Source: Diaphorobacter sp. HDW4B (GTDB lineage Bacteria; Pseudomonadota; Gammaproteobacteria; Burkholderiales; Burkholderiaceae_C). Taken from it: a DNA stretch of 64,000 bases. Of the stretch, positions 8,948 through 18,454 are shown in pieces. Position numbers and translations under genes: made by a program. Within the stretch, counting starts at the first letter, position 1, and every line of letters starts with the position of its first letter. The notes beneath the pieces are model-generated. The model worked only from the letters and a program-made list of their open reading frames with translations. It was not told the DNA's origin and made no database searches. The stretch spans positions 1,436,001-1,500,000 of the forward strand of contig NZ_CP049905.1 of NCBI RefSeq assembly GCF_011305535.1, given 5' to 3'.

Positions 8948-10816
8948 ATGGCATTGCGCGTACTGCATATCGGCAAGTTCTACCCGCCCTACCGGGGCGG
9001 GATGGAGGTCTTTCTTTCCGACCTGATCAACGAGCAGCGCAAGCAAGGCATCGATGCCCACGCGCTGGTGCACGGCGATCCCGAACCGGATGACCCGCCA
9101 TGGATTCAACGCGTGCCAGTGCAATTCAGCCTTGTCTACGCACCCATGGCCGCCGGCTTTCGCGGCGCCATGGCCAAGGCCATTGAACGCATTCAGCCCG
9201 ATGTCCTGCATCTGCATCTGCCCAACAACTCGGCGCTATGGGCGCTGACGCTGCCAAGCGCGCGCAAGATTCCGTGGATCATCCATTGGCAGTCCGATAT
9301 CGTGTTCTCCGATATCAAATGGTCGGTTGCGTTGGCATACATGATCTACAAGCCGTTCGAGCAGGCACTGCTGGAGCGCACGGCCCAGATCATCGCGACA
9401 TCCCCTCCGTATCTGGAAGCCAGCAAGGCTCTGAGCAACTGGCACAACAAGACCGCCATCATTCCCTTGGGCATCAATGTTGCCGACGCTCCCGCACTCA
9501 TCGAGTTGCCCAAAGAGTTGGGCTGGCGTGCGGACACCCAGCTCAAGCTGCTGTCCATAGGACGACTCACGTACTACAAAGGCTTCGAAACCCTGATCGA
9601 AGCCGTGAGCACCATGCAGGGCGTCGAACTGCTGATCGTTGGCGAAGGCGAGTTACGCGCGGAACTCGAGGCCAAGATCAGCGCATCCAGCCGCCCTGGA
9701 GAGCCGCCCCGCGTGCGCTTGCTTGGTGCGCTGGATGATGCGGAAAAGCATTCACTGCTCGCCCAATGTGACGTGTTCTGCCTGGCTTCCTGCGAGCGCA
9801 CCGAAGCCTTCGGCATCGTGGTGCTGGAGGCCATGATGCACGGACGTCCCTGCGTCGTGACCGATCTCCCAGGCTCCGGCATGCCGTGGATTGTCTCGCA
9901 GGCAAAAAGCGGATTGCGCGTGCCCTACGAAGACGTACACGCATGGCGCAGCCACATCGCCCGCATGCAGCATGACGCCGATCTGCGCAAACGCTGCGGC
10001 GAGGCTGGAATCCAGGCCATCAAACGCATGTTCAGCATCGGACCATGTGAGCGCGAAATCAATCGCCACTATCGAAGCCTCGTACCCGAATCCGTTGCCA
10101 TCCCATCCCACAAGGGACTGATGGTCGTTGTGAGTGCCCGCAATCAGGAAAAGCACATCGCGCACATCATCCAGCGCGTGACTGGCCTTGTGCCGGAAGC
10201 CAAAGTGCTGGTCGTCGACAACCGCAGCACCGACGCCACCAGTCACCTTGCAGAAGTGAGTGGCGCTGTAGTGCTGCGTCCCCTGCTCGCAATGACCACC
10301 TGGGGTGCGATGCAAACAGGTTTGCGCTACGCACAGGCCCATGGCTACGAAACGGTGGTCACCATCGACGCCGACAGCTACTACGAAGTGGAAGAGTTGC
10401 CGACTCTGCTGCACGAGGTTCGCCAGAATCCCAAGGCCGATCTCTCGGTCGCCTACTTCGCAACCAAGCACAGCGTCGTCCGCCGTTTTGCGTGGCAGTG
10501 GTATCGCGCACTCACGGGCTTCAAGATGAAGGATTTCGTCTCCGGCTTCCGGGTCTTCCGGCGCAATGCCATCGCCGTGGCGGTGTCCTCGGATGCCACC
10601 TTGCTGGACTATCAGGACTTGGGAATCTACATCCTGATGCGCAAGCACGGACTTCAGATTCTGGAGGTGCCACTGACGATGGTGACCGCCAAGGAAGACA
10701 ACTCGGGTATCTTCCGCTCCTGGGGCAAGGCCGTGCGCTACTTTGCGGTATCGACCTTGATGGCCTTGGCGCATGGCCGCAGCCGTTCAAACGACGCTGC
10801 ACAAACAACGGATTGA
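8948..10816 (+). CDS. Two-domain glycosyltransferase, GT4 fused to GT2
   Basis: 622 aa from the ATG at 8948, 10 bases after the previous stop. Residues 1 to about 385 form a GT-B/GT4 enzyme: MALRVLHIGKFYPPYRGGME, a hinge, LSIGRLTYYKGFETLIEA, and EAFGIVVLE with the donor-site E-x7-E. From about 395 a second, GT-A/GT2 domain starts (MVVVSARNQEKHIAHIIQRV) with VLVVDNRSTDATS and a metal-binding TIDADSYYE near 490. The C-terminus resembles dolichol-phosphate-mannose-synthase-like enzymes and has no clear membrane anchor. The two catalytic domains may add consecutive sugars. The gene converges on the minus-strand O-antigen operon, with 27 bases between the stops. Confidence 0.82.
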   Translation: MALRVLHIGKFYPPYRGGMEVFLSDLINEQRKQGIDAHALVHGDPEPDDPPWIQRVPVQFSLVYAPMAAGFRGAMAKAIERIQPDVLHLHLPNNSALWALTLPSARKIPWIIHWQSDIVFSDIKWSVALAYMIYKPFEQALLERTAQIIATSPPYLEASKALSNWHNKTAIIPLGINVADAPALIELPKELGWRADTQLKLLSIGRLTYYKGFETLIEAVSTMQGVELLIVGEGELRAELEAKISASSRPGEPPRVRLLGALDDAEKHSLLAQCDVFCLASCERTEAFGIVVLEAMMHGRPCVVTDLPGSGMPWIVSQAKSGLRVPYEDVHAWRSHIARMQHDADLRKRCGEAGIQAIKRMFSIGPCEREINRHYRSLVPESVAIPSHKGLMVVVSARNQEKHIAHIIQRVTGLVPEAKVLVVDNRSTDATSHLAEVSGAVVLRPLLAMTTWGAMQTGLRYAQAHGYETVVTIDADSYYEVEELPTLLHEVRQNPKADLSVAYFATKHSVVRRFAWQWYRALTGFKMKDFVSGFRVFRRNAIAVAVSSDATLLDYQDLGIYILMRKHGLQILEVPLTMVTAKEDNSGIFRSWGKAVRYFAVSTLMALAHGRSRSNDAAQTTD

Positions 10817-10843
10817 GTCGAAACCTCGCGCCGCGCCAACAAG

Positions 10844-12001
10844 TCAGGCCATCAATCGGGCATAGATGGCACTAGTGCTTCTGGCGCATTGCTCCCAGGT
10901 GAATGCACCCGCGCGTTGCACGCCACGGATCGACGCTGCGGCATTCCACTGATCGTCTTCCAGAGCATTGCGCAGGGCCTCGGCAATCGCCTGTTCATCT
11001 TCAGGCTGTACAGTCAGCGCCACATCACCGACTACCTCCGGCAACGAAGATGTGGACGACGTAAGAACTGGTGCGCCAGATGCCATCGCCTCCAACGGCG
11101 GCAAGCCGAAACCTTCATATAAGGATGGGAAGCAAAACAGTCGCGCGCCCGCATAAAGGAACGGCAGATCTTCCTGTGCCACAAAATCCAGATATTTGAG
11201 CCAGCCGGCTTGCGCGGCTTTTTCCATCAAGTCGTGAATTTCTTCCGCTTGCCAGCCGCGTGAACCACCCAACACCAACGGGAACCGTTGGCGCAGAGCC
11301 TCCGGCAATCGTCCATATGCGCGGATCAACCTTGCCAGATTCTTGCGAGGCTCTATGGTGCCGACGTACAGCGAATAGCCCCCGTGTTGCAAACCAAGCC
11401 GCTGCATTACGGGCAAAGTTTCCCGAGATATTCTTGGATGAAAAGATGCATCCACGCCCAAGGGCACTGCACTGATGCGATCCTCGGGCCACCCGAAATG
11501 CGCGATCACCTCGCGTCTCACCGATTCCGCATCAGTAATCAGATGATCCGCTCTTGCCACCGACTTGGGCAGATCGCGATGCAGCAACTCCACCCGTGCA
11601 GCAGGATGGAACTGCGGGCAGACGATATGCGAAAGATCGTGAATGGTCGCCACGGATTTGCCAGGAAACGGCGGCAGGAAATAATTGGGCGAATGAAACA
11701 GCGAATCCGCAAACGGTTTCATCTTCTGCTTCGACCAGATCGGCATCAGCATCGAATACGCGCGAACAGCCAGCTTGTTCCCTGCCAACACACGTCGCAA
11801 GGTGGGCTTGTTCAGTTCCTGCGTCGAAACCGTTTTGGCCCGCTCCAGCACCGCCTGCTCGCTGATCCACTGTCCCAGTGAATAGAAGCGCAGCGACTCG
11901 ACTTCCTCGCAGTGAGGAAGCCTTGTCGCCAACTCGAAGGCATAACGACCAATTCCGGTCAGGGGCGCGTGAATCGCATCCGCGCCCAGAATCACCTTCA
12001 C
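10844..12001 (-). CDS. GT4 family glycosyltransferase
   Basis: 385 aa with a GTG start at 12001 (MKVILGADAIHAPLTGIGRYA); a GTG codon directly upstream at 12004 is equally possible. The N-terminal TGIGRYAFEL and the EPRKNLARLIRAYGRLP, LGGSRGWQ and YEGFGLPPLEAMASG segments mark a mannosyl/rhamnosyl-type GT4 with an intact E-x7-E. It is the last gene of the minus-strand operon, next to rmd. A transferase using GDP-D-rhamnose or GDP-mannose to build the exported polysaccharide is the likely role, but the sugar specificity is inferred. Confidence 0.85.
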   Translation of the reverse strand: MKVILGADAIHAPLTGIGRYAFELATRLPHCEEVESLRFYSLGQWISEQAVLERAKTVSTQELNKPTLRRVLAGNKLAVRAYSMLMPIWSKQKMKPFADSLFHSPNYFLPPFPGKSVATIHDLSHIVCPQFHPAARVELLHRDLPKSVARADHLITDAESVRREVIAHFGWPEDRISAVPLGVDASFHPRISRETLPVMQRLGLQHGGYSLYVGTIEPRKNLARLIRAYGRLPEALRQRFPLVLGGSRGWQAEEIHDLMEKAAQAGWLKYLDFVAQEDLPFLYAGARLFCFPSLYEGFGLPPLEAMASGAPVLTSSTSSLPEVVGDVALTVQPEDEQAIAEALRNALEDDQWNAAASIRGVQRAGAFTWEQCARSTSAIYARLMA

Positions 12002-12005
12002 CACG

Positions 12006-12914
12006 TCACACCGCTCCCGCGCCGTCCGACAGCATCCAGGCAAGCGTATCTTCCAGCGGACGCGGACTCCACGCTCCCGCCAGCTCCCTGAGACGTGAGG
12101 CATCACCGCAAAGCGTCTTCACCTCATTGGCACGCACAAAGGCGGGATTCGTGACCGCCTCGATCTCATGCCCCGTGATGTGTTGCGCCATCTGCAGCAC
12201 TTCGCGCAGCGAAATCAAGCGACCCGAGCACACATTGACGGTCTGCCCCACCGCAGTGTCCGACTCCAGCAGCGCACGATACGCAACAGCGACATCACGC
12301 ACATCGGAGAAATCGCGCCAGACCTCCATGTTCCCAAGCTCGATCACCGGCGCCTTGCGGCGGAAATGGTTCACGATCTTGGGCAACAGAAAGCTCTCGG
12401 ACTGCCCCACACCCGTATAGTTGAACGGCCGTGTAATGGAGATCGGCAGTTTGTCCATCCAAAGCCGCGCCACGTACTCCATCGCCAGCTTGCTGACAGC
12501 GTAATCGTTGGCAGGATTGGGCTGCGTAGCTTCCGAGAGCTCGCCTTCTGTGGAATTGCCGTAGATGTTGGCACTGCTCGCCAGCAGCACACGCTCCGGC
12601 TTGCTCTCACCTTCCAGAGTCGCCAATGCAGCCAGCAGGTTGCGCGTGCCCACCACATTCACGTCGTAGAACGCACGCGCATTGCTGTGCCCCACGAATG
12701 CGATCGCAGCGAGGTGAATCACGGCTTTCGGCTGAACCTCCTGCACCCAAGCGGTCAAAGCCGCGTCATCGAGCAGATCCACATGCCGATAGCGCGGCCG
12801 AGCGGGTTCGGGCTGAGAACCCAGCCCCCACACCTCCCAGCCATGTTGCTCGAGTTCACGGGTCAGATAGTGGCCCGTGAAACCATTGATGCCCGTGATC
12901 AGAACTCGCCGCAC
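12006..12914 (-). CDS. rmd: GDP-6-deoxy-D-mannose reductase (GDP-4-keto-6-deoxymannose reductase)
   Basis: 302 aa with a GTG start at 12914; GAGGG lies 7 bases upstream, right at the gmd stop codon. An SDR-type extended enzyme with the Rossmann motif TGINGFTGHYL, a catalytic Ser in LLASSANIYG, and YAVSKLAME supplying Tyr and Lys. Next to gmd this reduces GDP-4-keto-6-deoxymannose to GDP-D-rhamnose. The alternative, GDP-fucose synthase, has a different domain signature; the ITGINGFTGHYL start and this gene pairing favour Rmd. An upstream ATG at 12947 would overlap gmd by 23 bases. Confidence 0.85.
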   Translation of the reverse strand: MRRVLITGINGFTGHYLTRELEQHGWEVWGLGSQPEPARPRYRHVDLLDDAALTAWVQEVQPKAVIHLAAIAFVGHSNARAFYDVNVVGTRNLLAALATLEGESKPERVLLASSANIYGNSTEGELSEATQPNPANDYAVSKLAMEYVARLWMDKLPISITRPFNYTGVGQSESFLLPKIVNHFRRKAPVIELGNMEVWRDFSDVRDVAVAYRALLESDTAVGQTVNVCSGRLISLREVLQMAQHITGHEIEAVTNPAFVRANEVKTLCGDASRLRELAGAWSPRPLEDTLAWMLSDGAGAV

Positions 12915-12924
12915 TTGCACACCC

Positions 12925-13959
12925 TCAGAACGAGAAGCCCACGTCATTGCGGCGAATGTCCGCCTCGACCATCATCTGGCAAAGTTGCTCCAGCGTCGTC
13001 GATGGCTTCCAGCCCAGCTCGCGCTGCGCCTTCTCAGGATTCCCGATCAGCAACTCCACTTCCGCAGGACGATAGAACTTCGGATTCACACGCACCAGCG
13101 TCTTGCCGGTAGCTACATCGATGGCCACTTCAGATTCTGCGGCACCTTGCCACTTCAACTCGAACCCGGCAGCCTTGCCCGCCATAGTGACGAAGTCGCG
13201 AACTGTCTCCGTCCGATTGGTGGCCAGCACAAACGTATCAGGCTTTTCCGCCTGCAGAATGCGCCACATGCCTTCCACGTAATCCTTGGCATAACCCCAG
13301 TCACGCTTGGCATCCATGTTGCCCAGCTCCAGCACATCCAGCTTGCCAAGCTTGATCTTGGCAAGGCTGTCAGTGATCTTGCGCGTCACGAACTCACGGC
13401 CACGCAGCGGGCTCTCATGGTTGAACAAAATACCGCTGGAACCAAAGATGTCATAGCTCTCGCGATAGTTCACCGTCATCCAATGCGCATACAGCTTGGC
13501 CACGCCATACGGACTGCGGGGATAGAACGGCGTGGACTCCCGCTGAGGAATCTCCTGCACCTTGCCGAACATCTCGGAGGTACTGGCTTGGTAGAAGCGA
13601 ATCTTCGGATTGACAATACGGATCGCTTCCAACAGATTCACGGCGCCAATGCCGGTGATTTCCGCCGTAGTCACCGGTTGCTCGAACGACACCCCCACAA
13701 AGCTCTGCGCAGCCAAGTTGTAGACCTCAGTGGCCTCCGTAGTCTGCAGCAGACGAATGCTGGCAGACAGATCCGTCAGATCGTATTCGACGAGATGAAG
13801 ATTGGGATGGTTCTGAATGCCCAGTTCTTCGATACGCCAGAAGTTGACGGAACTGGTGCGGCGGTAGGTGCCATAGACCCTGTAGCCTTTGGAAAGAAGC
13901 AATTCGGCCAAATAGGCTCCATCCTGCCCCGTAATACCAGTGATGATGGAATTTTTCAT
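12925..13959 (-). CDS. gmd: GDP-mannose 4,6-dehydratase
   Basis: 344 aa from the ATG at 13959 ([20 protein letters not shown]); a second ATG at 13965 is two codons earlier. It converts GDP-mannose to GDP-4-keto-6-deoxy-mannose, using tightly bound NADP. Diagnostic segments are [65 protein letters not shown] and [12 protein letters not shown]. Its substrate comes from ManC in the same operon, and its product goes to the adjacent reductase. Sequence and length are typical. Confidence 0.96.
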   Translation of the reverse strand: MKNSIITGITGQDGAYLAELLLSKGYRVYGTYRRTSSVNFWRIEELGIQNHPNLHLVEYDLTDLSASIRLLQTTEATEVYNLAAQSFVGVSFEQPVTTAEITGIGAVNLLEAIRIVNPKIRFYQASTSEMFGKVQEIPQRESTPFYPRSPYGVAKLYAHWMTVNYRESYDIFGSSGILFNHESPLRGREFVTRKITDSLAKIKLGKLDVLELGNMDAKRDWGYAKDYVEGMWRILQAEKPDTFVLATNRTETVRDFVTMAGKAAGFELKWQGAAESEVAIDVATGKTLVRVNPKFYRPAEVELLIGNPEKAQRELGWKPSTTLEQLCQMMVEADIRRNDVGFSF

Positions 13960-14030
13960 ATACATACCAAAATCCAAATTAACGATGCGACTCAACCGTG
14001 TCACCAACGAGGTGACTTAAAAGCGCCATT

Positions 14031-16082
14031 TTACGGGATCTGCTCAATTGAAACTCCAGAAAACCTCAAAGCAGCACCGCCCAATGCCCACACCCTGAAC
14101 TCAATTAGTTCCTGCTTTTTGACTTCAAACTCCAGAACCTCACCCTGACCCGAGGTTGATTTCAAAATTCGATCTGCCATAACCTTTTCTCCTGGTGCTG
14201 TAGACACCTCAATCCGAATGACATCACGATCCGCCGTGAACGCATCGATGCCAAATACCACTCGATATTTCCCTGGCACGATTCGAATATAGGGGCCAAA
14301 ATGTAAAGCTCCAATATCCTTCGGCTTTGACTCAAGCAAAGGTCGCCCTGATTTTTCATCAACCACAAAACGGCCAATTTGCTTCATGGAATTCTCAGAA
14401 GCTTTAAACTCAACTTTATGTTCGTAAGTCAGATCCCAGCCGGGTAAGCCTAAGGCCAAGTTTTTTTCAAAAACCAATATGACATATCCGGCATGCTGAA
14501 GCTCTGACACAAGGCGAACGCCATACTTGGAAAGTGTATCGACATTCACCAGTTTGCGTTCATCTGGTGTAAGCAATAAAAAAGACTTTCCCGTCCATGT
14601 TCGTGAATAATACCAACTATCCGCAGCATGATGCCTATAAGGCACAGGGATTCCATTTTCGAACAACACCTGTCGCACCAAGACATCACCATCACTCAGG
14701 ACACTGTACATTCCAGCATTCCAATAGCTTGCATAGCCATACGATAAATCATTGGCCTTCAGAAATTGCAACAACTCTACACGTCGAGATCTCTCATTCG
14801 AGCCATCAGCATAATATGCGGAATTGACATAGGAGCGAAAATAGTTGGGGTATGCCATCAGTGCCGCAAAAATCATTACTGCAATGGTTACCACGACAAC
14901 CATCACATTCTTCCCATCAAACGAAGGTCGAATGAAGGCGCAGATCAGCAACAAAAACAATGGCGGGACCAAGTACCTTGAGCTGATCACGGGGTCACTC
15001 ATTACAGGCACCGTAGTGAATACTTGTACAAAAAGAACAATCGCAAAAGCAGTGAGCGCATATGTGATGAAGATTCTCATACGCATATCGCCTACCTTGA
15101 ACGATTTTCGTATGCTCAACGGAATCAACAGCAATAGCATCATTGCCGCAATCAATCTCAACGCTTCATAAAGGCCAAGACTACTCGCCACCGCAATACC
15201 TGGGGTAGGAGCCCCCCCCATAATTGCCAATAGCCCCTTGCCTGTCAACACTATGTTCGAAATACTTTGCTCATAAGTCAACCACAACGCAGTGCTGGTT
15301 CCCTGAATGTTATTGACACCACCCAAGATATACAGATGAAGTGGTATTCCAGCAATGACTGCACCAACTGTCATCATGACAAGCGACAATGCTCGTTGCT
15401 TCATGATTGGCTCAACCACCTGAGCACCAAGCCCCAAACCTAAAATACCAAGAGCCAATATCAAAGGAAGGACGTAATATACAAATCCTCGAAATGGATT
15501 TGAGGCGACCACCAACAAAATCAACAAAAAATATGCCGATCCATACAAAAGGTGCTTTCTTGGGCTTGAAGTACCAAAAATGAAACCAAACACCATAAGC
15601 AGCACATACATGGAAATTGTTATGATATTTCCATAAGTGATCTGACCAAACAAATTTTCGGCAACGAAACCAGATATTCCAGCGCAAATGACAGCCAATG
15701 TTAAATATACAATTGACTTACTAACCTTCAGCTCCTTCAGCAATAGATAAGAAGCCAACAAGAATATCAACGCATTCAACACCCCGGAAATCGCATACGC
15801 CAAATAACCAGGCTTCATGAAAACCATCAAGGGAGCCACCAGCAAATGTCCATACAGAATGTACAGATCACGATTTACGTAGCTCCAATCCGATGGGAAA
15901 ATGCTGCCACTCTTGAAGACTTCATTGCCGAGCAATACTCGATGCGCGCTATCAGAATGAAATTGCGCCTGATATCCATCAAATTGATACCAAATCAGCA
16001 ACCCAACATTCAAAACCAACAACACTAGCGCAAGCTTCTCCAACAATCTTGACGCTTTAAATTTATTCAAATAAAACTGCAT
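14031..16082 (-). CDS. Polytopic membrane protein, GT-C-like (candidate GtrC-type glycosyltransferase)
   Basis: 683 aa if started at the ATG at 16082; a GTG at 16142 and an ATG at 16100 are alternatives and no clear ribosome-binding site decides. After the first helix (LEKLALVLLVLNVGLLIWY) a periplasmic loop reads FHSDSAHRVLLGNEVFKSGS, a pattern common in GT-C transferases. About eleven further helices follow, then a soluble C-terminal domain of about 200 residues. No family is recognised with certainty. With the GtrA-like and GtrB-like genes upstream it could be the serotype-specific third component that transfers a sugar from undecaprenyl phosphate to the polysaccharide. The coding sequence is markedly AT-rich. 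Confidence 0.55.
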   Translation of the reverse strand: MQFYLNKFKASRLLEKLALVLLVLNVGLLIWYQFDGYQAQFHSDSAHRVLLGNEVFKSGSIFPSDWSYVNRDLYILYGHLLVAPLMVFMKPGYLAYAISGVLNALIFLLASYLLLKELKVSKSIVYLTLAVICAGISGFVAENLFGQITYGNIITISMYVLLMVFGFIFGTSSPRKHLLYGSAYFLLILLVVASNPFRGFVYYVLPLILALGILGLGLGAQVVEPIMKQRALSLVMMTVGAVIAGIPLHLYILGGVNNIQGTSTALWLTYEQSISNIVLTGKGLLAIMGGAPTPGIAVASSLGLYEALRLIAAMMLLLLIPLSIRKSFKVGDMRMRIFITYALTAFAIVLFVQVFTTVPVMSDPVISSRYLVPPLFLLLICAFIRPSFDGKNVMVVVVTIAVMIFAALMAYPNYFRSYVNSAYYADGSNERSRRVELLQFLKANDLSYGYASYWNAGMYSVLSDGDVLVRQVLFENGIPVPYRHHAADSWYYSRTWTGKSFLLLTPDERKLVNVDTLSKYGVRLVSELQHAGYVILVFEKNLALGLPGWDLTYEHKVEFKASENSMKQIGRFVVDEKSGRPLLESKPKDIGALHFGPYIRIVPGKYRVVFGIDAFTADRDVIRIEVSTAPGEKVMADRILKSTSGQGEVLEFEVKKQELIEFRVWALGGAALRFSGVSIEQIP

Positions 16083-16166
16083 GTTGCAAACAAATGACAT
16101 AGCACAAAAGCAATTCACCGGATTTTCGAAATATTTCAACACCAGACACCGATGATAGCCGCGAGG

Positions 16167-16838
16167 TCAATCAGAGGTTTTTTGCAGCAATAAATAATAC
16201 TGCGCCCCCAGCGGAAGCCACCCAATGAATCGCTCCAATGGTTCAAATATTTTTAATGCACCGGGAAAAAACAAAGTATATTTTGTAGAAAAATTGGAAA
16301 ATCCAACTGATTTTGCCAAATTCACAAATCTCTTCTGACCAATCATCACAGCATCTTGGTCAAATATGCAACGCTTGAACACCATTCTTGTTAATGGATT
16401 GATTGGATTGTGTTCGAATATGATAATTTTCCCTCCAGGTCTTAATGCATCCTTCAGTCGAGAAAGCCACAAAGCATGTTCTGATGCATCAATATGATGA
16501 AAGACATTTGAAGTAAATATCAAATCGTATTTTTCTTCTACTGCCTGATCCCATGCACTCGTGAAATGTGCCTGCGGAATACGCTCTCGTGCCACATCAA
16601 GAGAGTCATCAGAAACATCAAACCCTACCAACTCAGCATTTGAAAAGCTCTGGGCCAAGTACTGGGAGCACTGACCAACACCACATCCAAAGTCCAGAAT
16701 ACGATGGATTTTTTCTGGAGCGAACCGTTTGGCCAGCTTTACTTTGTAGGTCGAGAAATACTCAATTGTTCGAAATCCTGCGGGAATGGCATCTTTCAAG
16801 TCACTCGAGTAGGAGTCTGCATACTTGTCAAATTCCAT
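16167..16838 (-). CDS. Class I SAM-dependent methyltransferase
   Basis: 223 aa. Motif I is ILDFGCGVGQC (about 47-57), followed by the acidic LVGFDVSDDS and a post-motif segment DLIFTSNVFHHID typical of small-molecule methyltransferases of the UbiE/Methyltransf_11 type. The C-terminal part (FEPLERFIGWLPLGAQYYLLL) is hydrophobic. It starts one base after the stop of the GT2 gene upstream, so translation is probably coupled. It may methylate a sugar, a lipid-linked precursor or a chain end; the substrate is not visible. AT-rich like its neighbours. Confidence 0.75.
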   Translation of the reverse strand: MEFDKYADSYSSDLKDAIPAGFRTIEYFSTYKVKLAKRFAPEKIHRILDFGCGVGQCSQYLAQSFSNAELVGFDVSDDSLDVARERIPQAHFTSAWDQAVEEKYDLIFTSNVFHHIDASEHALWLSRLKDALRPGGKIIIFEHNPINPLTRMVFKRCIFDQDAVMIGQKRFVNLAKSVGFSNFSTKYTLFFPGALKIFEPLERFIGWLPLGAQYYLLLQKTSD

Positions 16839-16839
16839 A

Positions 16840-17784
16840 TCATTCGTCCTTCTTCAACCCCGAAAATCCAGATATCTCTCTGACAACGAACTGGGGCTTT
16901 TTATTGATATTCAAATACAAACGCCCCATATATTCCCCGATGAGTCCCAAGAAAAGCATCTGTATACCCGAGACGGCCAAAACAATAGCCACGATAGAAG
17001 TCCAACCTGGTTGAACCGAGGGGTTCATTAGTTTGTCCACAATGACGTAAACGACCGTCAGAAGACTCAACAATCCAAACACCACCCCAATGATAATTGC
17101 CAATCGTAGCGGTGCCACAGAAAAACCCGTAGCCATTTTCATCAACAATGAAACAGAGCGCTTTAGATTGTAATTTCCCTGACCCGTAAATCGTTCACGG
17201 TGCACAGCATCAATGACATGAATTCGATTAGTGCTGCGTAGGATTAATCCGTCAATATATGGATATGGCCCTTCATATTGAACAACCGCGGCCCTGATAT
17301 GTTTTCGAAATGCCTTGAATGAGGAAAGATACAGGTCCTTGGGTTTTTCAACCAAATGACTAGCCAATAAATTATTGAAGTTGCTGCCTGCTACCTTCCA
17401 CCCTGCATGCTGTCTTTTTTCAAAACGAACAAAGCACACATCATCTTTTTCAAGAGCTTGCAGCAAATCTCCAATATACGCTGGCGAATGCTGCAGGTCA
17501 TCATCCATCAGCACAATATTGTCACCACTTGCGAATTGCAGCCCGGCCATGATGGCATTGTGCTGTCCAAAATTTTTCGCAAGATTTACCGCTTTCAAAT
17601 TGGGATACAACTGCGTCAATGATCGCAAGACGTCCCAACTACCATCAGGACTGGAGTCATTCACCAGTATCAATTCCGAATCACCCAGAAGTCCGAGTTT
17701 CTCCAACTCGGCATTCAACTGCTTCAACAGCTCAGGTAATATTTTCTCACTGTTATAAACAGGAATGACGATTGAGCATTTCAT
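16840..17784 (-). CDS. Polyprenyl-phosphate glycosyltransferase (GtrB/ArnC-like GT2 with two C-terminal membrane helices)
   Basis: 314 aa. The N-terminal GT-A domain begins MKCSIVIPVYNSEKILPELL, with LILVNDSSPDGSW and the metal-binding VLMDDDLQHSP. Two membrane helices follow (about 230-260 and 268-295) and the end reads IGEYMGRLYLNINKKPQFVV, which is characteristic of GtrB/ArnC/YfdH enzymes. These load a sugar onto undecaprenyl phosphate on the cytoplasmic face. A GtrA-like flippase is encoded two genes upstream and a GT-C-like protein two genes downstream, completing a possible three-part side-branch system. The sugar is unknown. Confidence 0.85.
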   Translation of the reverse strand: MKCSIVIPVYNSEKILPELLKQLNAELEKLGLLGDSELILVNDSSPDGSWDVLRSLTQLYPNLKAVNLAKNFGQHNAIMAGLQFASGDNIVLMDDDLQHSPAYIGDLLQALEKDDVCFVRFEKRQHAGWKVAGSNFNNLLASHLVEKPKDLYLSSFKAFRKHIRAAVVQYEGPYPYIDGLILRSTNRIHVIDAVHRERFTGQGNYNLKRSVSLLMKMATGFSVAPLRLAIIIGVVFGLLSLLTVVYVIVDKLMNPSVQPGWTSIVAIVLAVSGIQMLFLGLIGEYMGRLYLNINKKPQFVVREISGFSGLKKDE

Positions 17785-17791
17785 AGTGGAC

Positions 17792-18454
17792 TCAATTCTT
17801 CTGGCAGGTCATCACTATACCTGTATACGGAATTCTCAATGGCTTATCATCAACGACAGCTGATGTGGATTTGAATCGCTTTTTTGCAAGCCGCAAATAC
17901 TCATAATCGGTTCGTACCGCCTGTCCTCGATCCTTTCCAACCACAAACCTGGCAGCACTCGATTGATGGTTCGTATATACAGGATCCAATGCTAAAAAAA
18001 TCCCGTTGTCTTTGAGTGCACAATGCGCTGTTTCAAACAATTCATCCGCAATACTGTCATCGAGATGATGGAGAATTCCTATTGCAAGAACAATGTCAAA
18101 ATTACCGTAATTGGACATTGAATTCTTATTCACATCTTCGCAGATAAATTCGGCCTTTCGTCCCGCAAAGCGTTTTCTGGCTGCACTGATATACTCATTA
18201 TTTCTATCAAATCCAATGTAATTGGCTTGATCCGGAATGTATTCAAGAATCTCACCGGTACCGCAGCCAATATCAAGAATACGTGTTGTTGCCGAGCAAA
18301 GCGGTGCAATATGATTTAGCACCACTCGCTCACGCCATTTATACGCACCAACAGCATGTTGAAAAGTGTCGTAGACAACCGAAAAGGAAAGCAGGTGGCG
18401 CAGCCCTTTTCTGATTTCAGTATTCTCATTCATATTGCACCGAAAGTCTTTCAT
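17792..18454 (-). CDS. Class I SAM-dependent methyltransferase
   Basis: 220 aa, with the ATG at 18454 overlapping the gtrA stop by one base (TGATG). Motif I is DIGCGTGEIL (about 61-70), then YIGFDRNNEY and FDIVLAIGILHHLDD, so it is a Methyltransf_11/25-type enzyme. It is distinct from the 223-aa methyltransferase two genes downstream; both lie in the AT-rich block. A second in-frame ATG at 18433 is possible. The substrate is not recognisable; O-methylation of a sugar residue or of a Gtr precursor is a reasonable guess. Confidence 0.75.
   Translation of the reverse strand: MKDFRCNMNENTEIRKGLRHLLSFSVVYDTFQHAVGAYKWRERVVLNHIAPLCSATTRILDIGCGTGEILEYIPDQANYIGFDRNNEYISAARKRFAGRKAEFICEDVNKNSMSNYGNFDIVLAIGILHHLDDSIADELFETAHCALKDNGIFLALDPVYTNHQSSAARFVVGKDRGQAVRTDYEYLRLAKKRFKSTSAVVDDKPLRIPYTGIVMTCQKN

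Noticed and set aside
7219..8976. A minus-strand open frame of 585 codons across the TPR membrane protein
   Set aside because: Antisense to a gene with clear TPR and membrane segments; product has no recognisable pattern.
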